NCBI RefSeq assembly: GCF_013283645.1
Contig: NZ_JABEKV010000004.1
Location: 546,268-610,267 of the forward strand
From: Sinorhizobium psoraleae
GTDB lineage: Bacteria; Pseudomonadota; Alphaproteobacteria; Rhizobiales; Rhizobiaceae
Reading direction: 5' to 3'
Length of the DNA: 64,000 bases
The position numbers and the translations under genes were made by a program. The notes under the pieces were generated by a model. It had not been told where the DNA came from and searched no databases. It saw only the letters and a program-made list of their open reading frames with translations. Of the stretch, positions 19,170 through 27,821 are shown piece after piece (position 1 is the first letter of the stretch; every line of letters begins with the position of its first letter).

Positions 19170-20645
19170 TCAGGCGGGCTGGCGCGCCCTCTCTTCATTC
19201 GCTGGAACGGTTTGCGTGATCAGGCGCAGGGTCCTGATTCCGAAGTAGAACGACAGCACGGCGATTGCACATCCCACCGCGAAAACGGCAAGCATCGCAT
19301 CGCTGATCGCGGCACCCCTTGCATTTTCGCCAAAGCCACGAGCGTTTGCAACCAGTCCGAAGAATGCCGCTCCGATCGCATAACCCGCGGATTGGAGCGT
19401 CGGCAGGAGTGCAGAGGTCTTGTCCCGTTCGTCAGGCGGCGACACCTCCATCAACAATTGGCTCAACGTTCCCCAGCAAAGTCCGAAGCCGGCGCCGATT
19501 GCGAACTGACTCGGAAAGACCACCCAGAAGTAACCGCCGCCGACCGAGAGCGTCAGCAAGGCAAGCCCGATGCTGAGCAACAAGGGGCCTGTCCAGGTCA
19601 GCGCTTCGCGCAACTCTCGCGCCCGCAGACTGGCTACGAAAACGGCGGTCAGGCTCCAGGACATGGCCATAACGGCGTTGGCGAAACCTGCCGCGGTGGG
19701 TCCAAGATCCCAGAGATGCTGCAGGGCGTAGACCAGGTAGACCGAACCGCATGCCTGTGCCAGCGGCATCAGCAGCACCACCCAAAGGCCGGTTCCAAGA
19801 GCGCTGTTCGTGGCGAACGCGTCCGAGGGCATCAAAGCGTGATCGGATCGCCGGTCGATCTGGACGGTGGCGTAGAGAATGACCGTTGCTGACAGAAGCA
19901 GGGTGGCCATCGCGAGTTCGTCTTCCACCGTGTTCGAGATCGAGATCAGCAGGATTCCGGCGCCAACTGCGACCACGCGCCCGATGGGAATGCGCGTCGT
20001 GTTCGAAGCGGACTTTTCGCTGGGCGGCACGATCGCCAAAGCAAGGGCGATGAATATCGCCGCCGCTGGCACATTGACGAAGAAGGCCGCCCTCCAGCTC
20101 CAATATTCTGTCAGCGCTCCAGCGATCAGCGGTCCGGCGAAAGCGGCCGCAGCCCAGACGATGGCTTCGGCGCCGAATACCTTCGGGACAAGGCGCGGCG
20201 GGAAAAGCTCTGGTATCAGAGCATAGCAGACCGCAGCGATGATCCCCTCGCCCAACCCTTGAAACAGCCGCCCGACGAGAACGGTCTGCATGTTGCTTGC
20301 AAACGTCGCAATGAGAGTCCCGGCGACGAAGGCGAATGCAGCGGCCACAAGGACGTTGCGTGCCCCGAACCGTGACTTCAAGTTGGCCGCCAGGGTACCG
20401 CCGAGGATTGCGAAAACGAGATAGAGCGTAAAGGCCCAGGAGAGCAGCGCAGCACCGCCGAACTCCACGACGGCCGTTGGCAGAGATGTCGAAACGAAGA
20501 ATCCGTTAAATGCAAAAAGTGCCACACCCAGGCAGAGTGTTGTCGTGGCCGTCAGGTGCCCAGGTCTCAGCAACTCGCGCCAGCCGGATGCATCTTGCCG
20601 CGATAAACCGCCCCCGGACGTTTCCTTGTCTTCGACTGAGGTCAT
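19170..20645 (-). CDS. MFS efflux transporter under a SoxR-like operator
   Basis: 491 residues from MTSVEDKETSGGG; the longer frame to 20951 is rejected because it would run back through the promoter into greA's leader. About 12-14 helices with a drug-exporter layout: loop ANLKSRFGARNVL (motif A-like) and GRLFQGLGEGIIAAVCYALI (motif C region). It probably expels a redox-active or toxic compound at the inner membrane. The promoter contains a near-perfect SoxR box between hexamers spaced 19 bp, so induction by redox-cycling agents is likely. Convergent with carB, divergent from greA. Confidence 0.9.
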   Translation of the reverse strand: MTSVEDKETSGGGLSRQDASGWRELLRPGHLTATTTLCLGVALFAFNGFFVSTSLPTAVVEFGGAALLSWAFTLYLVFAILGGTLAANLKSRFGARNVLVAAAFAFVAGTLIATFASNMQTVLVGRLFQGLGEGIIAAVCYALIPELFPPRLVPKVFGAEAIVWAAAAFAGPLIAGALTEYWSWRAAFFVNVPAAAIFIALALAIVPPSEKSASNTTRIPIGRVVAVGAGILLISISNTVEDELAMATLLLSATVILYATVQIDRRSDHALMPSDAFATNSALGTGLWVVLLMPLAQACGSVYLVYALQHLWDLGPTAAGFANAVMAMSWSLTAVFVASLRARELREALTWTGPLLLSIGLALLTLSVGGGYFWVVFPSQFAIGAGFGLCWGTLSQLLMEVSPPDERDKTSALLPTLQSAGYAIGAAFFGLVANARGFGENARGAAISDAMLAVFAVGCAIAVLSFYFGIRTLRLITQTVPANEERARQPA

Positions 20646-20686
20646 TTTTTTGCACTTCCTATGCACAACATTGGGAAGCGGAACTG

Positions 20687-20718
20687 TTACAACCTCAACC
20701 GCAGTTGAGGTAAAGTCG
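20687..20718 (-). promoter_or_regulatory. SoxR-box-like operator and MerR-type promoter
   Basis: Perfect dyad ACCTCAAC (20692-20699) CGCA GTTGAGGT (20704-20711), matching the SoxR core CCTCAA-N6-TTGAGG. Read on the minus strand it is overlapped by TTTACC as -35 and followed after exactly 19 bp by TAACAG as a possible -10. A 19-bp spacer carrying the dyad is the MerR/SoxR arrangement. Start codon of the MFS gene is about 45 bp downstream. Confidence 0.75.
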
Positions 20719-20878
20719 CTTTTTGTCGCCGCGTTTGTTTTGTCTTTGGCAGCCCCGCAGCACGCAGGGCGTGGGGCGAAAAATCTGGCAATGGCAATTG
20801 GCTTTCTGCTATAAGTGCCGTTCGGATGTTTCGGACGGTTCCGACGCTTACGCGCCGGAGACCGTTTTCTTTTGCGTT

Positions 20879-20900
20879 GGCGCTGCCGAAAGGTGGCGCC
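20879..20900 (+). other. GNRA-capped hairpin in greA leader
   Basis: GGCGCTGCC and GGTGGCGCC form a 9-bp stem (two G-U pairs) closed by a GAAA tetraloop, ending 14 nt before the greA ribosome site. No T-run follows, so it is not a plain terminator. It may stabilise or tune the mRNA leader. Confidence 0.6.
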
Positions 20901-20926
20901 GCGTGCGCTTGATGAAGGATGATGAA

Positions 20927-21403
20927 ATGGTCGACAAAGTGCCGATGACACAGGGTGGGTTCGCCAATCTGCAGGAAGAGCTGCGCTGGCGCCAGCAGGG
21001 AGAACGCCCGCGAATCATCGAAGCGATCGCCGAGGCTCGCGCCCACGGTGACTTGTCGGAAAACGCTGAGTATCACGCTGCCAAGGAAGCGCAGAGCCAC
21101 AACGAGGGCCGGATCACCGAACTCGAGGATCTGATTGCGCGCGCCGAGGTCATCGATCTTTCGAAAATGTCCGGGTCGAAGATCAAGTTTGGCGCCAAGG
21201 TCAAGCTCGTCGACGAGGACACCGAAGAGGAGAAGACCTATCAGATCGTTGGCGACCAGGAAGCCGACGTCAAAGCAGGCCGCATCTCGATTTCCTCTCC
21301 GATTGCCCGTGCGCTGATCGGCAAGGAAGTCGGCGACTCGATCGAGGTCAATGCGCCCGGCGGCTCCAAGGCCTACGAAATCCTCGCCATTCACTGGGGC
21401 TGA
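20927..21403 (+). CDS. greA: transcription elongation factor GreA
   Basis: 158 residues, the standard length. GreA enters the RNA polymerase secondary channel and stimulates cleavage of backtracked RNA. The start [15 protein letters not shown] has AAGGA seven bases upstream; a longer frame to 20723 is not used. The N-terminal coiled coil shows [20 protein letters not shown], whose acidic tip (D and E) is catalytic, and the C-terminal FKBP-like domain shows [16 protein letters not shown]. Its leader has a GNRA-capped hairpin. It heads the LPS region as in S. meliloti. Confidence 0.97.
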   Translation: MVDKVPMTQGGFANLQEELRWRQQGERPRIIEAIAEARAHGDLSENAEYHAAKEAQSHNEGRITELEDLIARAEVIDLSKMSGSKIKFGAKVKLVDEDTEEEKTYQIVGDQEADVKAGRISISSPIARALIGKEVGDSIEVNAPGGSKAYEILAIHWG

Positions 21404-21547
21404 CGAGCTCCGCGAGCACGATGACTTTGGGTTGTAGCCGACTACCCAACGTGATCGATGCTCGCGAGTCACGGCGGGCTGCTCTCATCCCGCTCAAGGG
21501 ACGTGAGGTTCGGTCCGTCCCTTCCCCTTGCAAAAGATGATTGTCGT

Positions 21548-22624
21548 ATGCGCGAGGAGAGCGCTCAAGTGGCCGATATCCGGGACATCGAGATCATTGC
21601 GCCCAATTTCAAGCAACGCCTCTCCGGCGTCACGTCGACGATCATTCAGCTCGTACCGATCCAGCGAGCGCTCGGCCAGAAAATTGCGGTTCTTGGCCCC
21701 GGGCTTCCCTCGACATTGCCATCGATCCGATTTCGCGATCTGATCCACCTGTGGGAGGCTCCTGCGGGGCGGCCATGCCGTGTCTGGCATGCGCGCCGCA
21801 ATGTCGAAATGCTGCCGGCGATCATCCTGCGCGATCTTCTGCGCATGAAAATCAGGATCGTTTTCACCTCCGCCTCGCAACGCCGGCATACGGGGTGGAG
21901 CAAGTTCCTTATTGGCCGGATGGATGCGGTGATTGCCACCAGCGGCAAGACGGCCGCCTATCTGCAAGTGCCGAATACCGTGGTTTTGCACGGCATCGAC
22001 ACCAAGCGCTTCCGGCCGGCGACCGACAAGGCCGAGGCAAAACGTGTGCTCGGACTGGATCCGACCAAGAAGTTCGCCGGCTGCTTCGGGCGCGTGCGCC
22101 GCCAGAAGGGCACCGATCTCTTCGTCGACAGCATGATCGCCCTGCTCCCCAGCCGACCCGCGTGGTGCGCCGTCGTTGCGGGACGCGCGACCGGACAGCA
22201 TCTCGCCTTCGAGGCGGAGTTGAAGCAGCGGGCTGCCAAGGCGGGCCTCTCAGATCGCATCCTCTTTGTCGGAGAGCACACCAACATTCCCGATTGGTAC
22301 CGTGCACTCGACCTCTTCGTTGCGCCGCAACGCTGGGAGGGCTTCGGGCTGACGCCGTTGGAGGCCATGGCAAGCGGCGTTCCGGTGGTGGCAACCGATG
22401 TCGGCGCTTTCTCGGAGTTGATTGCCGACGGTGCCGAGGAAACAGGCATCGTCATTCCGGCCGACGATTTGAACGCCATGGTCGACGGCACCGCCGCCTT
22501 CATGGACGATCTGCCGCGACTTGCAGCCGCTGGCGCCAACGGTCTGTTGCGGACCTCGAAGAGCTTCGCCATCGAAGGCGAAGCGCGCGCAATAGGCGCC
22601 ATCTATGAAAGCCTCATGCGCTGA
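21548..22624 (+). CDS. lpsB: LPS core glycosyltransferase LpsB (GT4)
   Basis: 358 residues from ATG 21548. An alternative GTG at 21569 has GAGGAG about ten bases upstream and gives 351 residues; I cannot decide. The C-terminal half has the GT4 nucleotide-sugar site: GCFGRVRRQKGTDLF and, near the end, APQRWEGFGLTPLEAMASGV with the E-x7-E motif. Position between greA and the convergent lpsE-lpsD-lpsC matches S. meliloti lpsB, which adds a core sugar to lipopolysaccharide. Acts at the cytoplasmic face of the inner membrane. Confidence 0.88.
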   Translation: MREESAQVADIRDIEIIAPNFKQRLSGVTSTIIQLVPIQRALGQKIAVLGPGLPSTLPSIRFRDLIHLWEAPAGRPCRVWHARRNVEMLPAIILRDLLRMKIRIVFTSASQRRHTGWSKFLIGRMDAVIATSGKTAAYLQVPNTVVLHGIDTKRFRPATDKAEAKRVLGLDPTKKFAGCFGRVRRQKGTDLFVDSMIALLPSRPAWCAVVAGRATGQHLAFEAELKQRAAKAGLSDRILFVGEHTNIPDWYRALDLFVAPQRWEGFGLTPLEAMASGVPVVATDVGAFSELIADGAEETGIVIPADDLNAMVDGTAAFMDDLPRLAAAGANGLLRTSKSFAIEGEARAIGAIYESLMR

Positions 22625-22640
22625 CGCAATGGCTGTCGGG

Positions 22641-22681
22641 GACGCCTACCGCCTTGAGGCAAAGAGCTTCAGGTAGGCGTC
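22641..22681. terminator. hairpin between convergent lpsB and lpsE
   Basis: GACGCCTACC (22641-22650) pairs perfectly with GGTAGGCGTC (22672-22681), 21-nt loop. It overlaps the last codons of lpsE. No T-run is present, so it is a tentative bidirectional terminator. Confidence 0.4.
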
Positions 22682-23668
22682 AGTAATCGCTTGCTTGGAG
22701 AACTGTGTCATCAGCGTCTGATGCCCTCGCTTGGCAAGGCTTGTCCGCAACGCCTGGTCGTTGGCGATGCGTTCCACCGCGCGCGCGAAACCATCCGCGT
22801 CGCCGATGTCGACCATCAGACCGTTTTCGTCGTCACGCATGAACCATTGCGGCCCCTCGGAGCGGCTCGAGACGACCGGTGTTCCCTGCGCCCAGGCCTC
22901 CAGAATGACATTGCCAAGCGGCTCGTGACTTGACGCCATCACGAAAATATCGGCCGCCGCGAGAAACGGCCTTGTATCCTTTTGCCAGCCGGCAAAACGC
23001 ACCCGGCCGGCGACGCCGAGATCGGTTGCGAGCTTGTGGAGGTTGTCCCGTTCCTCGCCATCGCCGAGCAGCCAAAGGTAAGCGCCGGGTACTTTGGCGA
23101 TCGCCGCGATCAACGTGTGGAAACCCTTGCGCTCCACAAAGCGCCCCATCGACATGACGACGGGGGCTCCCTCCGGCGTGTCGAGCGTCGCCCGACTGAC
23201 TGGTTCAACGCGCTCGGTGTTGGTGAAATTCGAGATGATCTCGATCTCGCGCTTCCAGCCGAGATTGCGGACATGCTCGGCAATGCCCGGCGTATTGCAG
23301 ACGAGACAGTCCGTGTTGCGAAAATAGTCGAGACGTGGCGGATAGTCGCCGAGCCGCGAAATCCTGATGCATCCCTTGTAAGGCGGCATCAATTCGCTGG
23401 CGCGCGGCGCCCAGGCCATCAGGGCGTCCGGCCTGTCGCGCCGCGCCATGTGCATCACCTTGCGCGGCAGCAGCAGGCGATCCAGCGACAGGTTCCGGAA
23501 GTGGCTTTCTATTATCCTGGTCGCGCCTTCGATTTCGGAGCGCCAAAGACGGCGGGGCCGGATGACCGACGTCTGCTCCACGCCGCGTTCGGCGAGCGCG
23601 TTGACGAGATGGACGAAGAAGCGCTCAGCGCCGCCATCCTTGCCGAAATGAAAGTGCATGACCTTCAT
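22646..23668 (-). CDS. lpsE: LPS core glycosyltransferase LpsE (GT4)
   Basis: 340 residues starting MKVMHFHFGKDGGAERFFVH, with the N-terminal GT4 Gly-Gly-x-Glu acceptor loop. The donor-binding half shows SMGRFVERKGFHTLIAAIAK and ASSHEPLGNVILEAWAQGTP with the two catalytic-motif Glu residues. Start overlaps the lpsD stop by four bases (ATGA), so the pair is translationally coupled. It closely resembles lpsD along its whole length, which points to tandem duplication. Symbol given from gene order; exact sugar unknown. Confidence 0.85.
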   Translation of the reverse strand: MKVMHFHFGKDGGAERFFVHLVNALAERGVEQTSVIRPRRLWRSEIEGATRIIESHFRNLSLDRLLLPRKVMHMARRDRPDALMAWAPRASELMPPYKGCIRISRLGDYPPRLDYFRNTDCLVCNTPGIAEHVRNLGWKREIEIISNFTNTERVEPVSRATLDTPEGAPVVMSMGRFVERKGFHTLIAAIAKVPGAYLWLLGDGEERDNLHKLATDLGVAGRVRFAGWQKDTRPFLAAADIFVMASSHEPLGNVILEAWAQGTPVVSSRSEGPQWFMRDDENGLMVDIGDADGFARAVERIANDQALRTSLAKRGHQTLMTQFSKQAITDAYLKLFASRR

Positions 23669-24696
23669 CGTTGCACTGCACCCCTGGAGAAAAGTTCAAT
23701 GTAGGCATCAGTGATCGCCTGTTCGGAAAAGCGCGTACGTAGCGTTTCGCGGCCGCCGGCACTCAATCTTTCCCGAAGCTCAGGATCGTCGCGCAGCCGA
23801 CGGATGGCATTCGCCAGACCTTCGTCGTCGCCGCGATCCACCATTAGCGCGTCGACTTCGTCGGTCATCACCCAGGATGGCCCCTCCGCGCGCGAGGAGA
23901 TCGTCGCTTTGCCAGCTCCCCAGCCTTCGAAACAGACGTTGCCGAGCGGCTCATGCGAGGAATTGATGGCGAACGCGTCGCCTGCCGCCAGATAGCCGTA
24001 GGCGTTGGTCTGCCAACCTGCGAAACGCACGCGATCGTGGACGCCGAGTTCATTCGTCAGCTGTTCGAGCCGCTCGCGCTCCGGCCCGTCGCCGACGAGC
24101 CAAAGATGCGCGCCGTCGACCTTCTTGATCGCGCGAATCAGCCCGTCGAAGCCCTTGCGTTTGACAAATCGGCCCATACCGACGACCACGAACGCATCCG
24201 CGGGTGTCTGCATCTCCGTGCGCGCAATGGGAGCGACCGGTGTCGCGCGGGTGAAATTCGCAATCACTTCAACGCCACGCTTCCATCCGAGTTCGCGAAC
24301 TTTCGCGGCCATGTCCGGCGTGATGCAAACCAGCGTCTCGACATTGGTGTAGTAGCCAAGATGTTCGGGGTAATCGCCGAGCCGAGAGATACGCATGGCG
24401 TCCTTGTATGCCGGCATGAAGCGGCTTGCCCGCAACTGCCAAGCCATGATGACGTCAGGCCGGAAATCGCGAAGAATGCGCCGCATTCTCCATTGCAGAA
24501 GAAACCGCGAAAGCGATATCCTGCGAAAGATGCCTTCGTAGACTGTCGCGCTGCCTTCGATGTCCTTGCGCCAGCTGCGGTCGGGCCGGATGAGCACACG
24601 CTGTTCGACGCCCCTGTCATGCAAGGCATTGACGAGGTTGACGAAGAACCGCTCCGCTCCGCCTTCCTTGCCGAAGTGAATATGCATGACCTTCAT
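23665..24696 (-). CDS. lpsD: LPS core glycosyltransferase LpsD (GT4)
   Basis: 343 residues starting MKVMHIHFGKEGGAERFFVN, the same opening as lpsE. GMGRFVKRKGFDGLIRAIKK and NSSHEPLGNVCFEGWGAGKA form the nucleotide-sugar site; one Ala-Trp of the lpsE motif is Gly-Trp here. Middle gene of the minus-strand lpsC-lpsD-lpsE run, 42 bp after lpsC and overlapping lpsE. It probably adds one sugar to the LPS core on the cytoplasmic side. Confidence 0.85.
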   Translation of the reverse strand: MKVMHIHFGKEGGAERFFVNLVNALHDRGVEQRVLIRPDRSWRKDIEGSATVYEGIFRRISLSRFLLQWRMRRILRDFRPDVIMAWQLRASRFMPAYKDAMRISRLGDYPEHLGYYTNVETLVCITPDMAAKVRELGWKRGVEVIANFTRATPVAPIARTEMQTPADAFVVVGMGRFVKRKGFDGLIRAIKKVDGAHLWLVGDGPERERLEQLTNELGVHDRVRFAGWQTNAYGYLAAGDAFAINSSHEPLGNVCFEGWGAGKATISSRAEGPSWVMTDEVDALMVDRGDDEGLANAIRRLRDDPELRERLSAGGRETLRTRFSEQAITDAYIELFSRGAVQR

Positions 24697-24738
24697 GGGT
24701 TACCTTTCGAGTCTTGGATCAGCTTTTCCGCAATCGCT

Positions 24739-25551
24739 CTAGTGGGAAAGCGCGTCGTCCGCATTCGACCGTTGCTTGAGGGCATGCCTTTGATAGATCT
24801 TGGCCGCGGTCAGAAAAGAATAAACGGCGCCCGTCATAGCCTCGATGAAGCCCGGCAGTCCGCAGCGCCAAAGGCCGTTGCGAAAATAGAGGCGAAAGAA
24901 ATAGAGCGGTGGACCGAAGACTAGCTTATAGGACCTTGGCGGCCTGCCTGCTTCAACCTGCTGGTCGGCTTTCAGGCTCGAGTACTTGTTTTCTTTGAGG
25001 ATCTGCTCGTCCATAAGCAGCGGCCGGAAATGAAGAAGGCTGCCGGAGCGGGCGTTCTCGACCTTGCCGTCCGGTACGATGCCTTCATGCACCTTCTGGC
25101 TGAGATCGTATTGCCCCCTGCCCCGGCGGATAAGGCGCAGGTTGCGCCGCTCATGCACCTTTACCGGCGTATAGCCATAGCCAATCAGATAAGGTCGCCG
25201 CGCAACGCGCCAGCCCACCGTGTCCGCGGGGGCCCGGAGAAGGTCAGGCAAAAGCTTGCGCAGCGGCGCATCCAGCCGTTCGTCTGCATCGATGTTGAAG
25301 CACCACGGCTGGCTGCATTGCTCCAGCGCGAACTGTTTCTGTCCTGCATAGCCGCGCCACGGCTCGTACATGAACCGGATCGGCCAGCCTTTGTCGATAT
25401 AGGACTGCACGAGCGCAGCCGTGCCATCCGTCGAGCCGGAATCGACGATGACGATCTCGGCGCATTGATCGAGGCTTTCGATGCAATTGCCCAGATAGCC
25501 GTCTTCATTGAGGCAGATGATGAAAGCGGAAAGCGGAAGCTTGGAGGTCAC
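24739..25551 (-). CDS. lpsC: LPS core glycosyltransferase LpsC (GT2, WaaE/KdtX type)
   Basis: 270 residues. The GT-A fold is clear at the N-terminus: SAFIICLNEDGYLGNCIESL, EIVIVDSGSTDGT with the nucleotide-binding Asp, and WCFNIDADERLD with the metal-binding D-x-D. The domain resembles beta-glycosyltransferases of the WaaE/KdtX type. A C-terminal hydrophobic segment (about 225-245) may attach it to the membrane. It is first of the three lps genes on this strand; the promoter should lie in the 140 bp before lrp. Confidence 0.87.
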   Translation of the reverse strand: MTSKLPLSAFIICLNEDGYLGNCIESLDQCAEIVIVDSGSTDGTAALVQSYIDKGWPIRFMYEPWRGYAGQKQFALEQCSQPWCFNIDADERLDAPLRKLLPDLLRAPADTVGWRVARRPYLIGYGYTPVKVHERRNLRLIRRGRGQYDLSQKVHEGIVPDGKVENARSGSLLHFRPLLMDEQILKENKYSSLKADQQVEAGRPPRSYKLVFGPPLYFFRLYFRNGLWRCGLPGFIEAMTGAVYSFLTAAKIYQRHALKQRSNADDALSH

Positions 25552-25692
25552 GCCGATGCCTTTTCAAGCCGTTTTTGAGATGAGGCGGCCCGACCTAAGA
25601 AACATTCCGGTACTTTTCCCGAGCGGGAGTATGGTTTCACGGGTACTTTCCTACAGGGATCGCAGGCCGAGTACGGTGACCGCGGGCCGCGG

Positions 25693-26163
25693 CTAGATTT
25701 CCACCTGGCACGCGTCCTTCACCTGACGGATCGTCAGCATCGTGCGCACCGTGTCGACATTGTCGGTTGCCGTTAGCTCCTCAATAACGAAATCCTGAAA
25801 GCTCGCAAGGTTCTCGGCCACGCACTGCAGCAGAAAGTCGGATTCGCCCGAGACCATCCATGCCTCGCGGACGAGCGGCCATGAAGCGGTGCGGGCGGCG
25901 AATGCTTTGAGATTCGCGTCCGATTGATGCTTGAGGCCGACCATGCAGAAGGCGACGAGATCGTAACCAAGCGCCGATGCGTTCAGGAGTGCGCGGTAGC
26001 CGCGAATGACACCCGCCTCCTCCAGCTTGCGAACGCGGCGCAGACAAGGGGGCGCCGAAATGCCCACACGTTCGGCGAGTTCGACATTCGTCATCCGGCC
26101 GTTGCTCTGCAGTTCGCGCAGTATTTTCATATCGATGGCATCGAGCTCGACGCGTATGACCAT
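25693..26163 (-). CDS. Lrp/AsnC-family transcriptional regulator
   Basis: 156 residues, standard length. The N-terminal HTH reads LDAIDMKILRELQSNGRMTN then LAERVGISAPPCLRRVRKLE. The C-terminal RAM ligand domain follows from about residue 65 and ends with a VDTVRTMLTIRQVK strand. Such regulators sense amino acids and form octamers on DNA. In S. meliloti an lrp-like gene sits at this place next to trxB. Targets are not evident. Confidence 0.93.
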   Translation of the reverse strand: MVIRVELDAIDMKILRELQSNGRMTNVELAERVGISAPPCLRRVRKLEEAGVIRGYRALLNASALGYDLVAFCMVGLKHQSDANLKAFAARTASWPLVREAWMVSGESDFLLQCVAENLASFQDFVIEELTATDNVDTVRTMLTIRQVKDACQVEI

Positions 26164-26726
26164 TGCCTAGCATCCCCAGTTTCATCGGCCTTTGCGAAGG
26201 AGGCCTTATATGCCCGTCAGCAGGATTACGCCAATCGCCGCCCAAATCTGCGAGAGAACGATAGCGTTGTCGCCGCGAATGCGACAGGCCCGCCATTCCC
26301 GCAAGCGGCTAATTTCACTCCTGTGCCTAGCATGCAAACTGGCGTCAGAACGAGAGTACTCGCTGCCGCATGCACAGGAACCTTCGGGTAGACATTTGTG
26401 AAAAACCAACGCAAATCACCACGGCTTCCGCACGCATCCCGGCAACTGATGCACCGGATCGGCCTTCCGGCACGAAAGCGCTGCAAAACAAAGCGGGTCG
26501 CCGTTGCCGCGGAATCGCGCTCCGGGGTCGACCGAGACATTGAAAACGATGCAAAAATGCCCGATCTGGTGCCAAAACGCTGCCCATAGCCCAAGCACTT
26601 GTGTGTATAGGCGGCCACACCCTTGAAAGTACAAGCGGTGAATACCTAAAGTAAGGCGATATTTGCCAGTAACCAACGGAACCGGATGATGCTGCCCAGG
26701 CTCTCCGGCCTATCAAGGATACGTTC
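26164..26726. other. 563-bp gap between lrp and trxB, no convincing gene
   Basis: No frame here has a good ribosome site and family features. The minus frame 26226-26618 is basic and low-complexity. A short minus-strand tail ending near 26206 (GDNAIVLSQIWAAIGVILLTG) is hydrophobic and could be the remnant of a membrane protein. The trxB promoter must lie at the right end. Confidence 0.5.
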
Positions 26727-27701
26727 ATGACCGCCCGCCATACCAAAGTGCTGATCATCGGCTCCGGCCCTGCTGGCTACACTGCGGCCATCTACACGGC
26801 GCGCGCCATGCTTTCGCCGGTGCTGATCGCGGGAATGGAACAGGGCGGCCAATTGATGATCACCACCGACGTGGAGAATTATCCCGGCTACGCCGATCCG
26901 GTCCAGGGCCCCTGGATGATGGAACAGATGCTGAAGCAGGCGACGCACGTCGGTGCGGAGATCGTCAATGATCTTGTGACGGATGTCGATCTTTCCGTCC
27001 GCCCCTTCCGCATCAAGACCGATAGCGGCAACGACTGGACGACGGACGCGTTGATCATCGCCACCGGCGCCAAGGCCAAGTGGCTCGGCATCGAGACCGA
27101 GCCGACCTTCATGGGCTTCGGGGTTTCGGCATGCGCCACCTGCGATGGCTTTTTCTATCGCAACAAGGACGTCTTCGTCGTCGGCGGCGGCAATTCCGCC
27201 GTGGAGGAAGCGCTTTACCTCTCAAATCTGGCGAAGACGGTCACCGTCGTTCACCGTCGCGACGCATTCCGGGCTGAGAAGATTCTTCAGGAACGCCTTT
27301 TCGCCAAGCCGAATGTGAAGGTCATCTGGGATCATGAGGTTATCGAATATCTCGGCACGCCGGCAAAGCCACCGATGCCCGCTTCGGTCAACGGCGTGAA
27401 GCTTCGCAACACCAGGACCGGCGAAACCACGGACATGGTAACGGATGGCGTTTTCGTCGCCATTGGTCATGCGCCGGCGGTGGAGCTGTTCAAGGGCAAG
27501 CTTCGCCAGAAGCCGAACGGCTATCTGTGGACGGCGCCGGATTCGACCGCGACCGATGTCGCGGGTGTTTTCGCTGCCGGCGACGTCACTGACGACGTCT
27601 ACCGCCAGGCAGTCACGGCGGCGGGCATGGGCTGCATGGCGGCGCTCGAGGCGGAGAAATATCTGGCGGGTCATATGCCCGTCGCAATTGCAGCCGAATA
27701 G
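26727..27701 (+). CDS. trxB: thioredoxin reductase (TrxB)
   Basis: 324 residues. It is an FAD enzyme that passes NADPH electrons to thioredoxin. The FAD site GSGPAGYTAAIYTARA lies at the N-terminus, the redox-active Cys136-Ala-Thr-Cys139-Asp is in the NADPH domain, GGGNSAVEEALYLS is the NADPH dinucleotide motif, and VFAAGDVTDDVYRQAVTAAG is the second FAD contact. Upstream of the LysR gene lsrB on the same strand, which is known as a redox-linked regulator in Sinorhizobium; the pairing is consistent with a thiol-redox locus. Confidence 0.97.
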   Translation: MTARHTKVLIIGSGPAGYTAAIYTARAMLSPVLIAGMEQGGQLMITTDVENYPGYADPVQGPWMMEQMLKQATHVGAEIVNDLVTDVDLSVRPFRIKTDSGNDWTTDALIIATGAKAKWLGIETEPTFMGFGVSACATCDGFFYRNKDVFVVGGGNSAVEEALYLSNLAKTVTVVHRRDAFRAEKILQERLFAKPNVKVIWDHEVIEYLGTPAKPPMPASVNGVKLRNTRTGETTDMVTDGVFVAIGHAPAVELFKGKLRQKPNGYLWTAPDSTATDVAGVFAAGDVTDDVYRQAVTAAGMGCMAALEAEKYLAGHMPVAIAAE

Positions 27702-27821
27702 AAGCTGCGAATCGGGGCGCGCGCCGTAAGGCGCCGCGTCCCGCGTGGGAACAGATGCATCAGGCCACAACCGGAGGACGATTATTCAGTTCCCCCGGGG
27801 TGGTGGTATATGGGGGCTTTC

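Noticed and set aside
26226..26618. 130-residue minus frame between lrp and trxB
   Set aside because: No ribosome site, basic low-complexity sequence, overlaps trxB promoter area.
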